A DNA stretch of 64,000 nt, from contig NZ_JAHLZF010000004.1 of NCBI RefSeq assembly GCF_018967645.1, positions 62,001 through 126,000 on the forward strand, written 5' to 3'. A model generated the notes under the pieces. That model saw only the letters and a program-made list of their open reading frames with translations. It did no database searches and was not told the origin of the DNA. Below, one piece after another: positions 1 through 8,711 of the stretch (the first letter of the stretch is position 1; every line of letters begins with the position of its first letter). The DNA comes from Allobacillus halotolerans (GTDB taxonomy: Bacteria > Bacillota > Bacilli > Bacillales > Alkalibacillaceae). The translations under genes were made by a program, and so were the position numbers.

Positions 1-648
1 ATCACACATAATAATATCGCGAACGCCAACGCTAAATAATAATTTTATAATGGCAATTCCTGCTGCTCCTGCTCCATTAATCACAACTTTAGAGTTTGAG
101 AATGTTTTACCTGATATTTTCAAAGAATTGATCATTCCGGCAACGGTAACGATCGCTGTTCCGTGCTGGTCATCATGAAATATAGGTATACTCGTTTCTT
201 TTTTCAGTCGATTTTCAATGACAAAGCAATTTGGCGCAGCGATATCTTCGAGGTTTACGCCACCAAATGTCGGCTCCATTAATTTTACGGTATTCACGAT
301 TTCATCAACATCATTTGTATTTAACGAAATAGGGAATGAATCGACACCAGCAAAGCTTTTAAATAGTGTTGACTTTCCTTCCATTACAGGCAAGGCAGCT
401 TCAGGGCCGATATTACCGAGACCTAAAACGGCAGAGCCATCCGTCACGACAGCTACCATATTCCCTTTCATTGTATAATCATAGACAGTTTCTTTATTAT
501 CATAAATTGCTTTACAAGGCTCAGCGACTCCTGGTGAGTAAGCAAGACTAAGATCTCTTGCATTACGGATCGGAATTTTTGAATTTGTCGTTAGTTTTCC
601 TTGGTTCACTTTATGAATGTGAAGTGCTTCCTCACGTAAATCTGCCAC
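1..648 (-). CDS. ytsJ: NAD(P)-dependent malic enzyme, N-terminal part (YtsJ-like)
   Basis: Oxidative decarboxylation of malate to pyruvate in the cytosol. The frame stays open from a GTG at 648-646 to the window edge, giving the first 216 residues; the C-terminus lies outside. The GTG follows GGAGTGGT at good spacing; an overlapping ATG two bases upstream is out of frame. The visible part has the malic-enzyme N-terminal domain (SPGVAEPC; then VTDGSAVLGLGNIGP and a metal-site segment FHDDQHGTA) and the start of the NAD(P)-binding fold (VINGAGAAGIA). It sits next to dnaE, where B. subtilis has ytsJ, and has its own promoter with an operator-like palindrome. NAD or NADP preference cannot be read from this fragment. 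Confidence 0.9.
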   Translation of the reverse strand, partial: MADLREEALHIHKVNQGKLTTNSKIPIRNARDLSLAYSPGVAEPCKAIYDNKETVYDYTMKGNMVAVVTDGSAVLGLGNIGPEAALPVMEGKSTLFKSFAGVDSFPISLNTNDVDEIVNTVKLMEPTFGGVNLEDIAAPNCFVIENRLKKETSIPIFHDDQHGTAIVTVAGMINSLKISGKTFSNSKVVINGAGAAGIAIIKLLFSVGVRDIIMCD

Positions 649-688
649 ATATACCACTCCTTCATAAAAATCGTAGAAACAACTAAAT

Positions 689-699
689 TGGTCTGACCA
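689..699 (-). promoter_or_regulatory. GntR/FadR-type palindrome at malic enzyme promoter
   Basis: The 11-mer TGGTCTGACCA (minus strand TGGTCAGACCA) fits the TGGT-N3-ACCA pattern of FadR-subfamily GntR repressors such as PdhR and LldR. It lies at about +6 to +16 of the predicted malic enzyme transcript, a position expected for a repressor site. The regulator itself is not in the window. Confidence 0.5.
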
Positions 700-711
700 T
701 TAACCTAATTA

Positions 712-739
712 ATTATAACAAACCATGAACACATGTAAA
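712..739 (-). promoter_or_regulatory. Sigma-A promoter of malic enzyme gene
   Basis: On the minus strand a TTTACA -35 box (739-734) is followed after 16 bases by TATAAT (717-712). Transcription would start near 705, about 57 bases before the GTG start codon, with the GntR-type palindrome just inside the transcript. Confidence 0.6.
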
Positions 740-884
740 GAAATTCAGCTGAACCGTACATGCGAAAATGAAATGAATCGAATGAGAGTTGAATTTTAAT
801 ACGTGGAAGTAATCACTTGGCAATTCGGTCGTTATATGTACATCTTATCCGCGCTGATCCATTATGAATCCAGACACAAAAATG

Positions 885-954
885 ATTAAAAAAAGAAACC
901 AGATTTATACGACATACGGGAGTATTCCCGTTCACTTGGCGAATAAACCTGGTT
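885..954 (-). terminator. Terminator of dnaE
   Basis: On the minus strand AACCAGGTTTAT (954-943) pairs with ATAAATCTGGTT (908-897) and is followed by TCTTTTTTT. A small GGGAGTATTCCC hairpin sits in the loop. It lies about 30 bases past the dnaE stop codon. Confidence 0.8.
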
Positions 955-985
955 GTGACAAAGATTGTTGCTATTTCAATATTAT

Positions 986-3900
986 TCAACGCTTTCGCTT
1001 TTGTATGACAACATTATCGTTTCCGAACACCTCACCAAGATAATGAATCGATTCTTCGCTTAACTTCAGATCGTACTGTACAGATAGCTGGTACGACTTT
1101 TTCTCATTCGCCAGATAAAGGACAATGGGAGCCGTTCCAGGATACATTTTGCTGATTTGTTTAATCATTTGTAAATATTCCTTTTCCTTGTCGTAAATAC
1201 GAATGAAAACGAGCTGTGAACTATCTTTAGGTAATTGCTGAATGTCCAATTCGGTTACATTTTGAATAATAAGTTGCTTTTCATTATTTCGTTCATCCGT
1301 TCGTCCCTCAATCTCAACAATCATACCTTCCGTAATTTTTCTTCCTACATCTCGATAGACTTGCGGAAAAATAACGCCATCGAGGGCTTCTGTTTCATCC
1401 TGCATTCGAATGAAAGCCATCTGCTCGCCACGCTTCGTGCGGATCTGCTTAATCTCATCAATTGAGGCGACTGTTCTGGTTTGTTTTTTTACTGGTAGCT
1501 TCCGAACTTGTTGGATGGTAGCCTGCCCTCGTTTCAATAAACTTCTTCGGACACTTTTCAAAGGATGGTCGCTTAACGTGAATCCAAGCACTTCTTTCTC
1601 CATACTAATTTCCTTAAGCGTTGAGAATGGTTCTGCTGGTGTATATTCGATATCCATATGAAACAAATCTTCATTCCAGTTCATTTGTTCATTGAAATGT
1701 GAAAAAAGTTCTCCTTGCTCGATTGCCTGAACGGTTGAAGCTAATAGTTGAGCACGATTTCGATTGGAATAATCAAATGCGCCGACGATAATGAGTGATT
1801 CAATTGCCGTCTGAGTGATCACATTCAAGTGTACTCTTCTTGTAAAATCAAATAAGTCCTTGAACGGTTGTTGTTTACGTGCATCTAACACTTCCATCAA
1901 TGCTTGTCGACCAAATCCCTTAATCCCCAGCAAACCGAAACGAACTGTATTCGCTTCTTCAACGGTGAATTTACCAAAACTTTTATTAATCGAAGGCGGC
2001 AACACATTCAACCCGACTTGTTTGGCTTCTTTAATATATTTTTCGAGCTTTGTTGAATCATGGATGACAGAGCTTAATAATTCCGCGTAAAAATACGCCG
2101 GATAATTCGCTTTAAAGTAAGCTGTTTGATAGGAAATCATCGAATATGCAACAGCGTGACTTTTATTAAACCCATAGTCAGCAAATCGCTCAATCCATGA
2201 AAAAATTTCTTTAGCTATGGTTGGTTCGTACCCGTTCGCTTCAGCTCCTTGCATAAATAGATCCTTCATTTTCGCAATAGCGTCTGGATCCTTTTTGCTG
2301 ATCGCACGCCGTAAAATATCTGCTTGCCCATAAGAAAAGCCCGCAATCAGACTAACGACCTGCATAATTTGCTCTTGATAAATCAGTACACCGTTCGTTT
2401 CCTGTAAAATCTGTTTTAAATCATCATGTATATAAGAAACCGCTTCCTGACCATTTTTACGCTTGGCATACGTTTCAATGAATTGCATCGGACCTGGACG
2501 AAACAACGCATTAACCGCTACGATATCTTCCAAACGATTCGGTTGAATTTGTCGAAGGGCTGATTTCATCCCACTGGACTCAAGCTGAAACACGCCCGTC
2601 GTATGACCCGATCTCAGTAATTGGAACGTTTTCGCATCATTCATCGGTAGTTTTTCCAACAAAATTGTTTTTCCTTCTTTTTCTCTTATTTGACGGATCA
2701 TCCGTTCAAGCAATGATAAATTCCTCAAACCAAGAAAATCAATTTTCAGCAATCCGATGGCTTCTAGGTCTTGCATCGGAAATTGGGTTAAATAGACACC
2801 ATCCTGTCCCTCTATAACCGGAACAGTATTTGTGAGATACCGATCACTGATCACGACACCAGCCGCATGCGTTGAATGATGACGTGGCAACCCTTCGATG
2901 ACGAGCGCAGCTTGAAACATGTGAATCAGTTGTTGGGATTCCTGGATGTAATTCCGATACGTTTCATTTTCTTGAATAAGCTTTCGAAGGGACGTTGACT
3001 GCTTCGGTAAATGCTTCAGCAACCAATTCATTTGCTCATCGGTTATATGGAAAACCTTTGCGAGTTCCCGAATAATTGAACGAGATTGAAATGTACCAAA
3101 AGTAATAATTTGGGCAACACGATGCTGCCCATATTTATTTTTGACATAGTGAATCATCTCTTCTCTTCGATAATCCGAAAAATCAATATCGATATCTGGC
3201 ATCGATTTACGTTCAGGATTTAAAAAACGTTCAAACAACAAATCATACGTCAAAGGATTTACCTTCGTAATTCCAAGCAAAAAAGCAACAAGAGACCCTG
3301 CCGCAGAACCTCTTCCTGGACCAGTCAAAATGTTTTCTTTATGCGCATGCCGCATAAAGTCCCAAACGATTAGGAAATAATCAGCAAAATCCATTTTTCC
3401 GATAATCGACAATTCTTCGTCCAATCTATTTTTTGCACGTTCCATTTGAGATTCAGCACATTTAACTGGCAGTTGCTTTTCACAAAGTTCGCGCAGAAAG
3501 TCGATGGATTTTTGACCTTCACCCATTGAAAAATGAGGCAATTCAAACCATTGATCAGGAAACTCAACTTGGCACTCATTTGCAATTTTCATTGTACGTT
3601 CAATGGCTTCTGGATAGTTATTCACAAATTCAGTCGGTAATTGTTCGCCAGTTACAAAATGATGAGCACCTGTATTCTTTTGGCGAATGGAAGACAGAGA
3701 GGATTGTTTCTTCATTGCTAACAGTGACTCATAACCAATTTTGTCACGCTCTTTTAAATACCTAACATCCACCGTAGCAATCATTCGATCAGCGTAATGC
3801 TGAGTGATTTGCTCCACCCATTGATTCAATCGCTCATTTTCAATATAAGGTTGCACGGCTATATACCAATCTTTCAACTTCGCATCAAGCGATTGGAAGA

Positions 3901-4330
3901 TATTTTGGATCGTTTGATCATCTTCCAGATATACCAAGTCCTCGATAAAGGTATTGTAAACGGATAATACACAAAAAATGTTGGTACATTCCGATAGATC
4001 GTCCAATCGAATCGGTTCTTTCTTCGCCATCTTTCGGTTGGATAATTGAACGAGCTCTTCATACCCGCGTATATTCTTTGCCAATAAAATAAACCGAAGT
4101 GGTCGATATTCTGACTCCATGTAAACATCGGCTGTCATACCGATAATCGGTTTCACATCATATTGAGAACACAACTCATAAAACCGGTATGCACCAAATA
4201 ACACCTCATGATCAGTCAACGCCAATGAGTGCATGCCGCTTTGCTTTGCTTCACTTACTAACGATTCGAGCTCAATTGTACTTTCCATTAGCGAAAAACT
4301 ACTATGTATTTGTAAGTGGACAAACTCCAT
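986..4330 (-). CDS. dnaE: DNA polymerase III alpha subunit, DnaE type
   Basis: Replicative polymerase that extends RNA primers before hand-over to PolC in Firmicutes. The protein is 1114 residues, the length of B. subtilis DnaE. Order of domains: N-terminal PHP domain (HLQIHSSFS at residues 4-12), palm with the catalytic acidic motif PDIDIDF near residue 377, fingers, helix-hairpin-helix, then an OB fold near residues 960-1040. No proofreading exonuclease domain, as expected. The ATG at 4330-4328 was chosen because AAGGTG lies 8 bases upstream; a GTG three codons earlier overlaps that ribosome site. Divergent from ytrH, and followed by a clear terminator. Confidence 0.97.
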   Translation of the reverse strand: MEFVHLQIHSSFSLMESTIELESLVSEAKQSGMHSLALTDHEVLFGAYRFYELCSQYDVKPIIGMTADVYMESEYRPLRFILLAKNIRGYEELVQLSNRKMAKKEPIRLDDLSECTNIFCVLSVYNTFIEDLVYLEDDQTIQNIFQSLDAKLKDWYIAVQPYIENERLNQWVEQITQHYADRMIATVDVRYLKERDKIGYESLLAMKKQSSLSSIRQKNTGAHHFVTGEQLPTEFVNNYPEAIERTMKIANECQVEFPDQWFELPHFSMGEGQKSIDFLRELCEKQLPVKCAESQMERAKNRLDEELSIIGKMDFADYFLIVWDFMRHAHKENILTGPGRGSAAGSLVAFLLGITKVNPLTYDLLFERFLNPERKSMPDIDIDFSDYRREEMIHYVKNKYGQHRVAQIITFGTFQSRSIIRELAKVFHITDEQMNWLLKHLPKQSTSLRKLIQENETYRNYIQESQQLIHMFQAALVIEGLPRHHSTHAAGVVISDRYLTNTVPVIEGQDGVYLTQFPMQDLEAIGLLKIDFLGLRNLSLLERMIRQIREKEGKTILLEKLPMNDAKTFQLLRSGHTTGVFQLESSGMKSALRQIQPNRLEDIVAVNALFRPGPMQFIETYAKRKNGQEAVSYIHDDLKQILQETNGVLIYQEQIMQVVSLIAGFSYGQADILRRAISKKDPDAIAKMKDLFMQGAEANGYEPTIAKEIFSWIERFADYGFNKSHAVAYSMISYQTAYFKANYPAYFYAELLSSVIHDSTKLEKYIKEAKQVGLNVLPPSINKSFGKFTVEEANTVRFGLLGIKGFGRQALMEVLDARKQQPFKDLFDFTRRVHLNVITQTAIESLIIVGAFDYSNRNRAQLLASTVQAIEQGELFSHFNEQMNWNEDLFHMDIEYTPAEPFSTLKEISMEKEVLGFTLSDHPLKSVRRSLLKRGQATIQQVRKLPVKKQTRTVASIDEIKQIRTKRGEQMAFIRMQDETEALDGVIFPQVYRDVGRKITEGMIVEIEGRTDERNNEKQLIIQNVTELDIQQLPKDSSQLVFIRIYDKEKEYLQMIKQISKMYPGTAPIVLYLANEKKSYQLSVQYDLKLSEESIHYLGEVFGNDNVVIQKRKR

Positions 4331-4444
4331 CGGAACCACACCTTCTATGTCTTTTCCATTCTTTCATTATCTTCTGTTTATCTACGTACAAAAATTAATC
4401 ATTACTATCTATTATAGCTGAGCAATGAACTTCTTGAAATCTCA

Positions 4445-4473
4445 ACATATCAATTTCATTCAATTCATAGAAT
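4445..4473 (+). promoter_or_regulatory. Candidate sigma-E promoter of ytrHI
   Basis: ACATATC (4445-4451), 14 bases, then CATAGAAT (4466-4473) resembles the sigma-E consensus (ATATT-like -35, CATANANT -10). It lies 40 bases before ytrH. B. subtilis ytrHI is expressed in the mother cell under sigma-E, so the context agrees. Confidence 0.45.
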
Positions 4474-4512
4474 GGAACTAGGACATGTCGTGAATTGAGA
4501 GGAAGTCAACGA

Positions 4513-4842
4513 ATGGAAGAACGAGTTATATTTGCGATGATCAAAGTTTTTTTTATCTCATTTGGCGTAGTGACTGGTGGTGCACTTTTTGGCAGTCTCA
4601 GTGCTTATTTAACAGGCGAACCACCTATTTCTGAATTGATTCTTGCCGCCAAACGGTTACGCATTTGGGCAATCGTCGCTGCAATCGGCGGGACTTTCGA
4701 TACCATATCGACATTTGAGAAAGGGATATTTGAAGCATCGACCATTGACTTAATCAAACAAATATTATTGATTATTACAGCCATGGGAGGCGTTAAATCC
4801 TCTCTCATGCTTATTTCATGGATTACCCAAAGTGAATTTTAA
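4513..4842 (+). CDS. ytrH: Sporulation membrane protein YtrH
   Basis: A 109-residue integral membrane protein needed for efficient sporulation in B. subtilis; its biochemical role is unknown. Three hydrophobic segments are visible: residues 8-33 (FAMIKVFFISFGVVTGGALFG), 50-70 and 83-105. The ATG at 4513 has AGAGGAAG seven bases upstream; an in-frame TTG 18 bases earlier has no ribosome site. It is followed closely by ytrI on the same strand, the usual pair, and is divergent from dnaE. A sigma-E-like promoter precedes it. Confidence 0.88.
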   Translation: MEERVIFAMIKVFFISFGVVTGGALFGSLSAYLTGEPPISELILAAKRLRIWAIVAAIGGTFDTISTFEKGIFEASTIDLIKQILLIITAMGGVKSSLMLISWITQSEF

Positions 4843-4872
4843 TGACCTTATTTGATGATTGGACGAAAGCAT

Positions 4873-5391
4873 ATGCACATTCCTCCTTACTACAAAAAAA
4901 GAACATGGCAAAGTTTCTTCCTTGGTGTTTTGGCTGGTGTCATTGTCGGTTATATCTTTTTTTTATTTGTTTACGGAAAACATACCGAACGCTGGATTGA
5001 AGAAAACATGGAAATTCGGACAGAGTTAAAGCAAGTGAAACAGGAAAACGACCTCTTGAAACAGGATAAAGAAAATTTAAATGAAGAACATGAAGAGAAA
5101 CTAACGATCCAATCATTTGAAATCAATTTAGATAACGCTGAAGAACTTGAACTTGATCGGTTTACAGAATATGAATTGACTGAACGGATCGAGGACGAAC
5201 TCAACCCTGTGATTGGAAGAAACATCGCTTCTGTTTCGGATCAACGAGATTTGCTCATTCGGACAATTGAGAATCAAACCTATCATGTCAGAGACATCGA
5301 TTACTCGGTTACCATCTCTCATTTGACTGTCGCTCCGATCTTAGTGATTACTGTCGAAGTTCAGGTAGAAACTGGCGGGGCAACGCTTTAA
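4873..5391 (+). CDS. ytrI: Sporulation membrane protein YtrI
   Basis: Partner of YtrH in sporulation, 172 residues from the ATG at 4873. One transmembrane helix lies at residues 10-37 (WQSFFLGVLAGVIVGYIFFL), followed by a heptad-rich, highly charged coiled coil (about 45-85) and a small C-terminal domain outside. The start is uncertain: the first in-frame codons are TTG 4852 and ATG 4855, but MHIPPYYKK matches the family's usual N-terminus. Only 30 bases separate it from the ytrH stop, so the two are probably one transcript. Confidence 0.85.
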   Translation: MHIPPYYKKRTWQSFFLGVLAGVIVGYIFFLFVYGKHTERWIEENMEIRTELKQVKQENDLLKQDKENLNEEHEEKLTIQSFEINLDNAEELELDRFTEYELTERIEDELNPVIGRNIASVSDQRDLLIRTIENQTYHVRDIDYSVTISHLTVAPILVITVEVQVETGGATL

Positions 5392-5484
5392 TTTGTTCAC
5401 AAAATAGCCATAAAAATGTGTCCATTTTTAGAAAATTTTCATATCAATAATTAGGAACCAATTGGATGGGATAAAATATAATTG

Positions 5485-5503
5485 TAAGAGAATCGAATTC
5501 TCT
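5485..5503. promoter_or_regulatory. Palindrome upstream of ytzJ-like gene
   Basis: AAGAGAAT and ATTCTCTT flank CGA, ending a few bases before the ribosome binding site AAGGAG (5508-5513) of the next gene; an AT-rich TATAAT lies just upstream at 5477-5482. This could be an operator or a 5'-leader hairpin; nothing in the sequence decides which. Confidence 0.35.
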
Positions 5504-5521
5504 TAAGAAGGAGTGGTAATG

Positions 5522-5719
5522 ATGAAAGTAATTCACACACAACGAATCGCCAACGACAAAGTTGCCTTACTCATGAATGGTTATTCGGCATTTGCTGAAA
5601 CTGAAGAAGTCATCCGACTCGTAAATCGAAGAATTCATCGTAATAATTTGAACATTATCGTAGAACGGACCAACGTAGGTTGCTGGTTTATCCCGGAACA
5701 AGTGAACAAAGCCCAGTAG
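5522..5719 (+). CDS. Small conserved protein, YtzJ-like
   Basis: A 65-residue soluble protein with no membrane segment, rich in Arg, Asn and Val. It occupies the position of ytzJ between ytrHI and nrnA in B. subtilis, which is why I use that name loosely; the function is unknown. ATG codons at 5519 and 5522 are both possible; the second is 8 bases from AAGGAG. It has its own leader with a perfect 8-bp inverted repeat and ends before a hairpin terminator. Confidence 0.75.
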   Translation: MKVIHTQRIANDKVALLMNGYSAFAETEEVIRLVNRRIHRNNLNIIVERTNVGCWFIPEQVNKAQ

Positions 5720-5799
5720 TCCAATCTGGCTATTATTCCAGAGACAAAGATATGTGTAATTCTTACTTAAACAGATGAATTCCCTATAAATAAATGGGT

Positions 5800-5829
5800 A
5801 ACTGGTCGAATGAAACGACCAGTTTTTTG
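5800..5829 (+). terminator. Terminator after ytzJ-like gene
   Basis: AACTGGTCG (5800-5808) pairs with CGACCAGTT (5816-5824), followed by TTTTTG on the plus strand. The convergent nrnA may use the same hairpin, but its side has a poor U-run. Confidence 0.75.
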
Positions 5830-5830
5830 T

Positions 5831-6793
5831 TTATGTTTTTAAATCATGATCCGCTAAATAATCATCGCAAATTCGATCTAAGTCCTTGACTAATAAATCT
5901 GCCTCATTCCACGTATACACCTTGGCACCGGAAGCCATCGGATGTCCACCACCATTGTACCGCGAAGCTAATTCATTGATCACAGGGCCTTTCGAACGTA
6001 ATCTCACACGAATCACATCATCTTCTTCGATAAAAAATACCCATGCAATGACTTCTTGAATATCTCCGGCGATACCGACAAATGAATGTGTTTCTTCGCT
6101 TGTGACCCCGTAATCAGCTAATAATGCTTTCGATAACCGAAACACAGCCGCTCCACTTTTTCGAGGTGTCATTTGTTGGAGTAAATGTCCCTTCAAGCGG
6201 GCAATTTTAAGTGGCACTTGGTACATGCTGTCATACAATGAGTCACGATCGAAATCATATTGAACTAATTCTCTTGCCGCTTCAAATGTACGATTTGTTG
6301 AACTCGGGAATAAAAAGCGACCTGTATCGCCGACAATTCCAGCGTACAATAGTCTTGCCGCTTCTCGATTCAACTGGAATCCTCGTTCTTTTCCAGCTAC
6401 ATATAGCTCATAAATCATTTCACTCGTCGAAGAAGCTGATGGGTCTACCCACATATAATTGCCATACGGCTCTCGATTTGGATGGTGATCAATCTTAACG
6501 ACGACTTCTCCAAGTGAATAACGCTGATCGCTGATTCGCTCCTCATTCGCCGTATCACAAACAATTACCAATGCTCCATCGTACTCTTTATCTGCAAAAT
6601 CATCTAGGCGTGCGAGATAGTTCAAAGACATTTCTTCTTCCCCAGCAAGCAACACCTTTTTATCCGGGAACGATTGGCGGATGATTTCACCTAGACCTGC
6701 TTGTGATCCATAAGCATCCGGATCTGGTCGTTCGTGTCGATGAATGATAATTTTGTTGTATTTTTCGATGAGTTCAATGATTTGTTCCGTCAC
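5831..6793 (-). CDS. nrnA: Bifunctional oligoribonuclease and pAp phosphatase NrnA
   Basis: DHH-family phosphoesterase that degrades 2-5 nt RNAs and dephosphorylates 3'-phosphoadenosine 5'-phosphate. From the GTG at 6793 the protein has 320 residues (B. subtilis 313). Metal-binding motifs: HRHERPDPDAYGS (His18, His20, Asp24, Asp26), VIVCDTANE, KIDHHPN, and the DHHA1 motif GGGHPMASG near the C-terminus. The GTG was preferred over an ATG 13 codons upstream because AAAGGGTG lies six bases before it and the family starts here. Convergent with the ytzJ-like gene. Confidence 0.93.
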   Translation of the reverse strand: MTEQIIELIEKYNKIIIHRHERPDPDAYGSQAGLGEIIRQSFPDKKVLLAGEEEMSLNYLARLDDFADKEYDGALVIVCDTANEERISDQRYSLGEVVVKIDHHPNREPYGNYMWVDPSASSTSEMIYELYVAGKERGFQLNREAARLLYAGIVGDTGRFLFPSSTNRTFEAARELVQYDFDRDSLYDSMYQVPLKIARLKGHLLQQMTPRKSGAAVFRLSKALLADYGVTSEETHSFVGIAGDIQEVIAWVFFIEEDDVIRVRLRSKGPVINELASRYNGGGHPMASGAKVYTWNEADLLVKDLDRICDDYLADHDLKT

Positions 6794-6923
6794 ATAAAGC
6801 ACCCTTTCTCTAAAACAATTGCGTTCATTCAATTTTTCGCCATACCTTTATCGTCTCGGTGGCTAGAATTTTTACAAGACAATCTGTACAATAAAAGAAG
6901 TTATCTTTCTAGGAGGAATTTTC

Positions 6924-7214
6924 ATGCCAATATTTATTACATTGATTGTTGTTTCATTTATTCTATATATTTATTTTAAAGTCCGAATCATCAGTCAAAA
7001 AGATCCACTTACCATGCGATTTACCAACGCGAAAGCACGAATCGCTCTAGGTATCTTCATTTCTACATTCGGAGCGAACCAATATGTTTACTATCAAACC
7101 CAATTGGCTCTCTTTGTTTGCTTGTTGTTTGTGATCCTAGGCATTATCCAAATCGTTTATGGATATCGATTATATAAACATTACCGTGGTGAAATCATTC
7201 GTCTGAGTGACTGA
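6924..7214 (+). CDS. ytpI: YtpI-family membrane protein
   Basis: A 96-residue protein with three hydrophobic stretches (residues 2-18, 40-55, 58-80) and a basic loop between the first two. It belongs to the YtpI family of Bacillaceae, function unknown, and lies between nrnA and ytoI as in B. subtilis. A strong ribosome site CTAGGAGGAA precedes the ATG. It ends three bases before the convergent ytoI stop, so the two mRNAs likely overlap at their 3' ends. Confidence 0.85.
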   Translation: MPIFITLIVVSFILYIYFKVRIISQKDPLTMRFTNAKARIALGIFISTFGANQYVYYQTQLALFVCLLFVILGIIQIVYGYRLYKHYRGEIIRLSD

Positions 7215-7217
7215 ATG

Positions 7218-8522
7218 TTAGCGGTCAATAAATTGAACCATCACCATTGCTTTTCCGGCAAGGCCTAAATCGGAGGATATTTGAACATCCACCTTGGCAA
7301 ATTTCCGGCCGGATTCAAGTATTTCTGTCGTTATAATTAAACGATTCCCTAACTGAGCAGGCTTCATGTAATAGATCGATAAATTTTCGATCACCATGTC
7401 GCCTGTTTTGTTTCTTTTTAACACTTGATTACAAGCTTCAGAGACAAATGAAGCGAATACCCCATGTGATAACGTACCAAGATTATTCGTTAGTTGCGGT
7501 GTGACTTCTGCCTCAAACAGTTTCTTCTCTTCATCGTAAATCAATTCTTTTTGGACAATGTCATCGATTGTTTCACCGATCTGTGGTTGACGTTGGAAAT
7601 TCTGCAACCCTTTAATGACATCCTGGCGGGTAATTACCCCTAAAAAGACATCACTCTCATCTACCACCGGCAATAATTCGATTCCTTCCCATACCATCGT
7701 ATGGGCAGCATTAGCTAAAGAAGTCATTGCTTTAACGGTAATCGGGTTTTTCGTCATTACTTTGTCAACCTTCATATCCTCATTTTTGCCGATAACATCT
7801 TTTGAAGTTAAAATACCAATTACCCGATTATTACTATCCAAAACTGGATAACGACTATGTTTACTTTCTTCATTCAGCTCATGCCATTTCTTGACCAAGT
7901 CACCGCTCCTTATGTTCACTGAGTGGTCGATAGGAGTATACAGATCATCGACTAGTGTAACCTCTTTTTTGATCAATTGGTCATAGATGGCCCGGTTAAT
8001 CATTGTGGCCACAGTAAATGTATCATATGTACAAGAAATCACCGGCAGCTCATATTCATCGGCTAATGCTTTCACATAATCACTTGTGTCAAACCCACCT
8101 GTAATTAAAATGGCGGCTCCTTCACTGAGTGCTTTTTCCTGAGCTTTAACACGGTTTCCGACAATGAGCAATGATCCCTTTTCGGTATAGCGCATCATCG
8201 CTTCTAATTGCATCGCGCCGATCACAAACTTACTTAATGTTTTATGTAAGCCCGCTCTTCCACCCAGTACATGGCCATCCACAATATTGACGATTTCAGC
8301 AAACGTCAGCTTTTCGAAGTTTTCTTTTTTCTTCCTTTCAATTCGGATGGTTCCAACTCGTTCAATGGTACTCACATACCCTGTGTTTTCCGCTTCTTTG
8401 ATTGCTCGATAAGCTGTTCCTTCACTCACATGTAGCTCTTTAGCAATCAATCGAACAGAAATTTTCGTGCCAACCGGAAGCTCTTCAATATATTTTAAAA
8501 TTTGTTCATGCTTTGTCAGCAT
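7218..8522 (-). CDS. ytoI: HTH-DRTGG-CBS-hotdog protein YtoI
   Basis: A 434-residue multidomain protein. In order: winged helix-turn-helix (residues 1-60, VSEGTAYRAIKEAENTGY), DRTGG domain (about 65-180), two CBS motifs (about 190-310, with VIGILTSKD and FLGVITRQD), and a C-terminal hotdog thioesterase-like domain (about 325-434, LSHGVFASFVSEAC). The family is taken to be a nucleotide-sensing regulator, but ligand and targets are unknown. ATG 8522 is chosen over GTG 8531 because GGGTG lies six bases before it and MLTKHEQIL is the usual start. Confidence 0.88.
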   Translation of the reverse strand: MLTKHEQILKYIEELPVGTKISVRLIAKELHVSEGTAYRAIKEAENTGYVSTIERVGTIRIERKKKENFEKLTFAEIVNIVDGHVLGGRAGLHKTLSKFVIGAMQLEAMMRYTEKGSLLIVGNRVKAQEKALSEGAAILITGGFDTSDYVKALADEYELPVISCTYDTFTVATMINRAIYDQLIKKEVTLVDDLYTPIDHSVNIRSGDLVKKWHELNEESKHSRYPVLDSNNRVIGILTSKDVIGKNEDMKVDKVMTKNPITVKAMTSLANAAHTMVWEGIELLPVVDESDVFLGVITRQDVIKGLQNFQRQPQIGETIDDIVQKELIYDEEKKLFEAEVTPQLTNNLGTLSHGVFASFVSEACNQVLKRNKTGDMVIENLSIYYMKPAQLGNRLIITTEILESGRKFAKVDVQISSDLGLAGKAMVMVQFIDR

Positions 8523-8711
8523 ATATTTCACCCGATTCTCAAGATAAATTCTTGTTCTTATTATACCCCTAATAGGTCATGTGGTTCAATTTTTCCTATT
8601 AAAAGAAATTTTTTAGCGTTTGATGGATGATTGTTTTCGAAGTTGGCTCTAGGAACTTGTAAAGATCTTCGCTACGTTTTAACTTATGCCTTTTTTCAAA
8701 AAAACTTCTAT

